Shown here: in pieces, positions 58,889 to 64,000 of the stretch
How the letters are laid out: every line of letters begins with the position of its first letter
How positions within the stretch are numbered: the first letter of the stretch is position 1
From: Acanthacorydalis orientalis
Taxonomy: Eukaryota; Arthropoda; Insecta; Megaloptera; Corydalidae
Direction of reading: 5' to 3'
Assembly: GCA_034766995.1 (NCBI GenBank)
Contig: CM068322.1
Coordinates: 18,482,245-18,546,244 of the forward strand
DNA length: 64,000 nucleotides
The notes under the pieces: model-generated
Told to the model about the DNA's origin: nothing
What the model saw: only the letters and a program-made list of their open reading frames with translations
Database searches by the model: none
Position numbers and translations under genes: made by a program

Positions 58889-58994
<106 letters not shown>

Positions 58995-58999
58995 TATAA

Positions 59000-60735
59000 T
59001 ATATAATTTTAGTGTTATTAAATTTACCCAACAGTTCTGAAAATTTAAGAACAAATATTTTTTTAGAAATTTAAAAATGTAAATATTAAAATACATTTAT
59101 ATTTACTGCATACAATTTAAGATTATAATTATTTTACTAATTACTGACATGGAAGTAAAAAATTCATAACTTGACTACAATGCGAAATAAAATACTTACA
59201 AAATTTAAAAACAAAAATATAATTCATTATTTCATGAACCCATACATAAATTATACTGTTTGTTTTTCAACACAAAATAAATAACCATGCACAACAAACA
59301 CAAAAACATAAATTAGTTCTTTTTGTGTAGTATATACGAAAAATACGAAAACATATATATATATATATATATATATATTGAAATAATACTTTATAAAACC
59401 ATAAACATTCTTAAATACATTTAATATTACAGAGAAGTTTCGTTAAAATCTTAATATTTAATATTCAAATACTTTTTATTAGGAATAAATTAAAATCTTT
59501 AAAGTATTCAAAATGTAATAAGTGTTGCTTGAACCTGGAAAATGAAATTATCTAAAAACATTTTCAATCATTTTTATACATAACAACTTAAATATTTGCT
59601 TTCAAATTTAATTTTAAAACAAAAAGATTTAAATTAAGCGTCAGTTCTATGGAAAAGAAATTATTATTTGACGCATTTCATAAATAAATATTTAATTGAT
59701 TTCGTATCAAAAATTAAATACATAAAATTGCTAATTAATGGTGTAAATGAGGTGGAGTACGAGCTCGACCTAAAATCTACTTGAACATGGCCTTCATGCA
59801 AAACTAGTAACGAAGAACAGAATATCAAGTGATCCAAAGAAAATACCTTCAGAGTACGCATCAATAGGATCACAGATTTAAAAATTTTATTATAATTTTA
59901 ATATTGTAAAATTTTGAAATTATTGATTATATTGGATATTTTTTTAGTAATCGCACGTAAGCTTTTATTTGACATTTTTATTGTATTTATAAAATATGAC
60001 ACGCATTATCAATTTGAAATTTATTGACATTTTTTTATTCAGATATAATATGATCAAAAACTTAAAAAAATAACTGAGAGATAAGAAAAATACCAAAAGT
60101 TATATTTTCTGTACTTTTGTACAGTTTAACAGACAACTTTTTATTAAAAAAGTACAAATAAAATACTTCAATAATTAATAAATCAAAAAGTAAGAAATAA
60201 AAATAAATCATCAATTATTATGACATGAACTGATACATAATATGAATAAAAACACATATAATCTAAATGAAAATGGATAGAAAATAAATCAGTCGATTAA
60301 TACTACAAAAAAAAAAATTCATCATCATCAAAAATTAATCAAAATCATTTAAGATATTTTCACAACCTTTTATATATGAATGCCTTTTTTCAAAACTATG
60401 GAGTATTATTATTCGCCTCAGAAACTAAACCTGTAAATAGAAAAACAACTTTCACAAGGAAAATACATACAAATTCAATCTCACAGTCAAAAGGAAACCA
60501 AATGATTGTATTGACTTAACTACTATCCTTTCATGTGATGTTTTCTTTCAACAACTTTTTCGTTTTCTGTGCGCAAACAAATATGTACAAAGATTTAAAA
60601 ACAGTCGCCTTCCAATGATCTATACATACTCTATACAGTATTTGTAATATAATGAAGAAACTTCTAGTAAAAATCCAATAACAAAATAGTTTCTTTTTTA
60701 ATTTACTGATGTTATGATGTTAAAAGTTCACCGAT
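59000..60735. other. AT-rich spacer
   Basis: No gene recognised. The 69-codon minus frame at 59,664-59,873 has a more balanced stretch but no identifiable motif. Confidence 0.5.
59353..59379. repeat. (AT)n array
   Basis: Short TA run. Confidence 0.95.
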
Positions 60736-60739
60736 CTTC

Positions 60740-61265
60740 CACAAGTAGTTTTCGAATAAGACGTGATTTCAGTAATGTCATCTCGAATAACAGAATCTTG
60801 ATCAACAAATAACTAAATAAATCCGCATTCGTGCATTATAGCTATACGGAAAAGCAGCACTTGTCGATACAATCCAAGACCTACCCGACCTAGTATAAGA
60901 TGTGTACGGAAAACCCCAAGAGACCGCACCACCGTTCCATTAGATAGCCCGCAAGTCCGTCCGGATGGCGGGAGAAAAGTAGACCCTTAATTCCCTGTTT
61001 CAACGACAGCCGTTATCATTATTTATTTGGGTGGGCGCCGATGGTCGCCTAATGCGACAGAAGCGCTGTAATGCGCGGCTGTAAGGGGCATCCGTTACGC
61101 CTCGAGACACAACGGCGGACAGAGACAAGGCCACTTGTCAGCTGTTGTAGAGTCATCGCGTCTTTGCAACGACATCGCTGATTGCTACTCATAGTCATTT
61201 TAAGACGATATTACATGCGAGTGTACAAAGAACAATATAATATTCTTGTCTGGAGTTAACACTCG
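60740..61265. promoter_or_regulatory. candidate conserved noncoding element / enhancer (strong)
   Basis: About 500 bp with high CpG and no frame. Visible words: TTTGGGTGGGCGCCGATGG (Gli/Ci-like TGGGTGG), CCACTTGTCAGCTGTTG (two overlapping E-boxes, CACTTG and CAGCTG), CCGTTATCATTATTT (GATA-type TTATC) and GACTCCCTTAATT-like homeodomain contexts. Block-like preservation against AT-rich spacer suggests a distal enhancer or promoter. The interpretation is inference. Confidence 0.4.
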
Positions 61266-61269
61266 TTTT

Positions 61270-61605
61270 TAACGGGCCACATGCAAAAAAAAAACACCGT
61301 ATTTATTTTATTTTAGTAAACTAACACAATTGAATAAAAAATTTCATCCAGCCTTTAGTAACATTACATGAAACGACCGCATTCGAACAATGTATAATTC
61401 AAATGCTACTGCTGATAAATACTTTCATCCTCGACAATTTTTTGACCGTTAGGTGACGAGTAAATAACTGACACTGTTTACGCTTTTCGAGTACTGTGTA
61501 CATTTATTCTAGCGGAACAAAAATGTTTTAAATGACACATTAAATCAGTTAGACGTGTTTAATAAACTTGCAATCACTACTTTCTTACTCAAATACTCTA
61601 CAATT
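61270..61605. other. AT-rich spacer
   Basis: No supported feature. Confidence 0.5.

Positions 61606-61607
<2 letters not shown>

Positions 61608-61683
<76 letters not shown>
61608..61683. repeat. long (AT)n array
   Basis: About 76 bp of pure TA. Confidence 0.97.
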
Positions 61684-61686
<3 letters not shown>

Positions 61687-61803
61687 CTTTAAACAGTAGT
61701 TCCGTCGACACTATTCAAGATTTAAACTACCACACATTTCTTGTTTTAATGTATTGCTCAAGGCTTTTACCGACGAAGACAAAGGTAGGAAGGTGCAAGA
61801 TTG

Positions 61804-61839
<36 letters not shown>
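61804..61839. repeat. (AT)n array
   Basis: Pure TA run, followed at 61,841-61,865 by a small palindrome, AACAAGTTATATCTGATAAC TTGTT. Confidence 0.96.
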
Positions 61840-61841
<2 letters not shown>

Positions 61842-61999
61842 ACAAGTTATATCTGATAACTTGTTAAATCAGATAAGATTTTAAATGAAAAAAAAGTATG
61901 ATAATTTATTAATCCCTATTGCTCGATAAAGATGTAATAGCTTTCTAGAAAAAAAATTAAGCAATGATTTTAACATTTGAATGATGTCATCACGCTAAG

Positions 62000-62245
62000 A
62001 AATTTCGAATCGTATTGGACACAGGGAGGATCCGTGTGCCAGATACAGTGGTCTAGGCCGAGGGCTGTTGACTTGGCAGTGAGTTACGCTGATGCATTTC
62101 GGGCAAGAAACATGCCATTATACACGCCCAGACAGGCCGCCGTGGGGATACTTTACACGAACTCGACTTTGGCGTTATCACATTTGCATGAATCGTGTTT
62201 TTGGATGCTTTCAATTGATCCGATCACTTGATTTACTTGTAGTCT
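62000..62245. promoter_or_regulatory. higher-GC island
   Basis: Compositionally distinct block (AGGCCGAGGGCTGTTGAC, GCCCAGACAGGCCGCCGTG, TTATCACATTTGCATGAATC). Two overlapping plus frames of 84 and 62 codons cross it, but neither has a recognisable motif or a splice context. It could be an exon fragment or conserved noncoding DNA; I cannot decide. Confidence 0.28.
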
Positions 62246-62284
62246 GCGCCGAAAACAACTCGAGTTTAGATAGATTATAATGTA

Positions 62285-63045
62285 CATTATAAACTGTATT
62301 AAAAACGAGAAAAATTATCATAGAAAAGATGCAAATATGAAAAGACGGCACTAAATTGAAATATAAAAGAAACATTTATCATACACTGTCGATATATAAT
62401 TATTAAATAGAAGTGTTATCAATGAATTGATATTTTGAAAAGAAATATTTTTTTATTTTTCAATCAATTCAAGCAATAAGTCTTAGGCATGAAATAATAT
62501 TTAATTATATAAGAAAATTTATTTTAATAATATTATAAATTTCTATCCGTCAATGGATTATTCTTAAAAAAAATAATGTTACATATCCCAATATAAACCA
62601 ACTTAACCGAATTGTTCTCTTATTTTGTGAGCTTTTCATAGTTAATAAACTTATTCAGTACATTCTTTTTTGGAAAAGTCTAATAGAAAGTCTGAAAACT
62701 TTGTATCAATTATTTTAGAAAGTTACATGAAATCTAAAATATGAGCATCTGACATCTGAATTTTCAAATGTATGAGTTCCAATTAAAATTCATAATATAA
62801 AAACTAGATGTCCATCTTACTTAAGTTATTTTGTCAATCTCTTAAACGATTTTTATTATTATTTTATATACAAGAATATTATTATACCACAAAATAGTTC
62901 TCTTAATATTTTTCAGTTGCAAAATATCGTATACATTACTGAAAATGAAAATATAAGTAGCTCAATAAACACCTTTATTTAAAAATAAATAAATAATTAT
63001 CTAGCACAATTAAAACTGAAATAATTATTTTATAGATATATAACC
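62285..63045. other. AT-rich spacer
   Basis: No supported feature. Confidence 0.55.
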
Positions 63046-63762
<717 letters not shown>

Positions 63763-63830
<68 letters not shown>

Positions 63831-63831
63831 G
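63763..63831. repeat. compound (TA)n(TG)n array
   Basis: TA run followed by about 10 TG units and GGAGGGG. Confidence 0.97.
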
Positions 63832-64000
63832 AGGGGTGAGTTTGAGTAAATAAGGTCATAATAAATTAAGGATAATAAACAACCTTGTAAATACATCCCG
63901 ATTTAAATTAAGACAAATCGTCGCATTTAAATTATGATTATATGGTAATCTAGTCCAATAAGTTACTGTCGCTGCGGGTTGACATTTAAATTGTATCCGA

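Noticed and set aside
61977..62231. 84-codon plus-strand frame
   Set aside because: No motif or family recognised; kept only as a compositional island.

Overview
The window is A+T-rich eukaryotic nuclear DNA (about three quarters A+T by eye), most likely from an insect. The evidence is dozens of (AT)n and compound CA/TA arrays, decayed DNA transposons of families common in arthropods (mariner of at least four lineages, piggyBac, pogo/Tigger, Tc1), AT-rich spacer, and isolated higher-GC islands with spaced developmental-type motifs. There is no operon, ribosome-binding site, phage or CRISPR structure. I found no complete protein-coding gene. Nearly every longer open frame is either a translated microsatellite (IYIYIY, YVCM or YIHT runs) or an accidental frame. 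The most natural reading is an intergenic or large intronic region of a low-gene-density chromosome.

Layout. 0-5 kb: spacer, a Tc1 helix-turn-helix fossil (1.9 kb), a tRNA-like B-box island (2.9 kb) and a 205-bp inverted-repeat MITE (4.35 kb). 5-15 kb: spacer with three copies of a long-inverted-repeat element, two higher-GC islands (8.9, 12.1 kb) and a regulatory-looking island (13.9-14.3 kb). 15-18 kb: a 761-bp pogo/Tigger derivative, a CRE-half-site cluster, a nearly full-length mariner pseudogene and another inverted-repeat element. 18-29 kb: islands at 18.7, 21.4, 23.3-24.1, 26.1 and 28.5-28.95 kb, a 486-bp mariner derivative (20.1 kb), a 217-bp (ATGT)n array and a 553-bp mariner derivative retaining only the DNA-binding half (27.0-27.5 kb). 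29-45 kb: mostly spacer, with a coding-like segment at 31.5 kb, truncated mariner copies at 35.0 and 44.4 kb, an inverted-repeat element holding about 400 bp of unrelated DNA (36.9-37.7 kb) and two near-perfect 22-bp-arm hairpins (40.0 and 42.2 kb). 45-64 kb: a second copy of the 486-bp-type mariner derivative (45.7 kb), a GC island (48.3-48.9 kb), a piggyBac C-terminal fossil (52.0-52.3 kb), an 869-bp mellifera-type mariner touching an inverted-repeat element (56.0-57.2 kb), and islands at 50.9, 60.8-61.3 and 62.0 kb.

The main unexpected signal is a dispersed family of foldback (long inverted repeat) elements, with about 14 recognisable copies or half-copies in 64 kb. They share a centre that reads like ATCCTCAGAGCACTGAGG and arms of roughly 100-150 bp. 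The second signal is that two different mariner lineages each occur as non-autonomous deletion derivatives with the same internal structure in more than one copy, so the deleted forms themselves appear to have multiplied. All homology statements come from reading translations by eye; no search was run.
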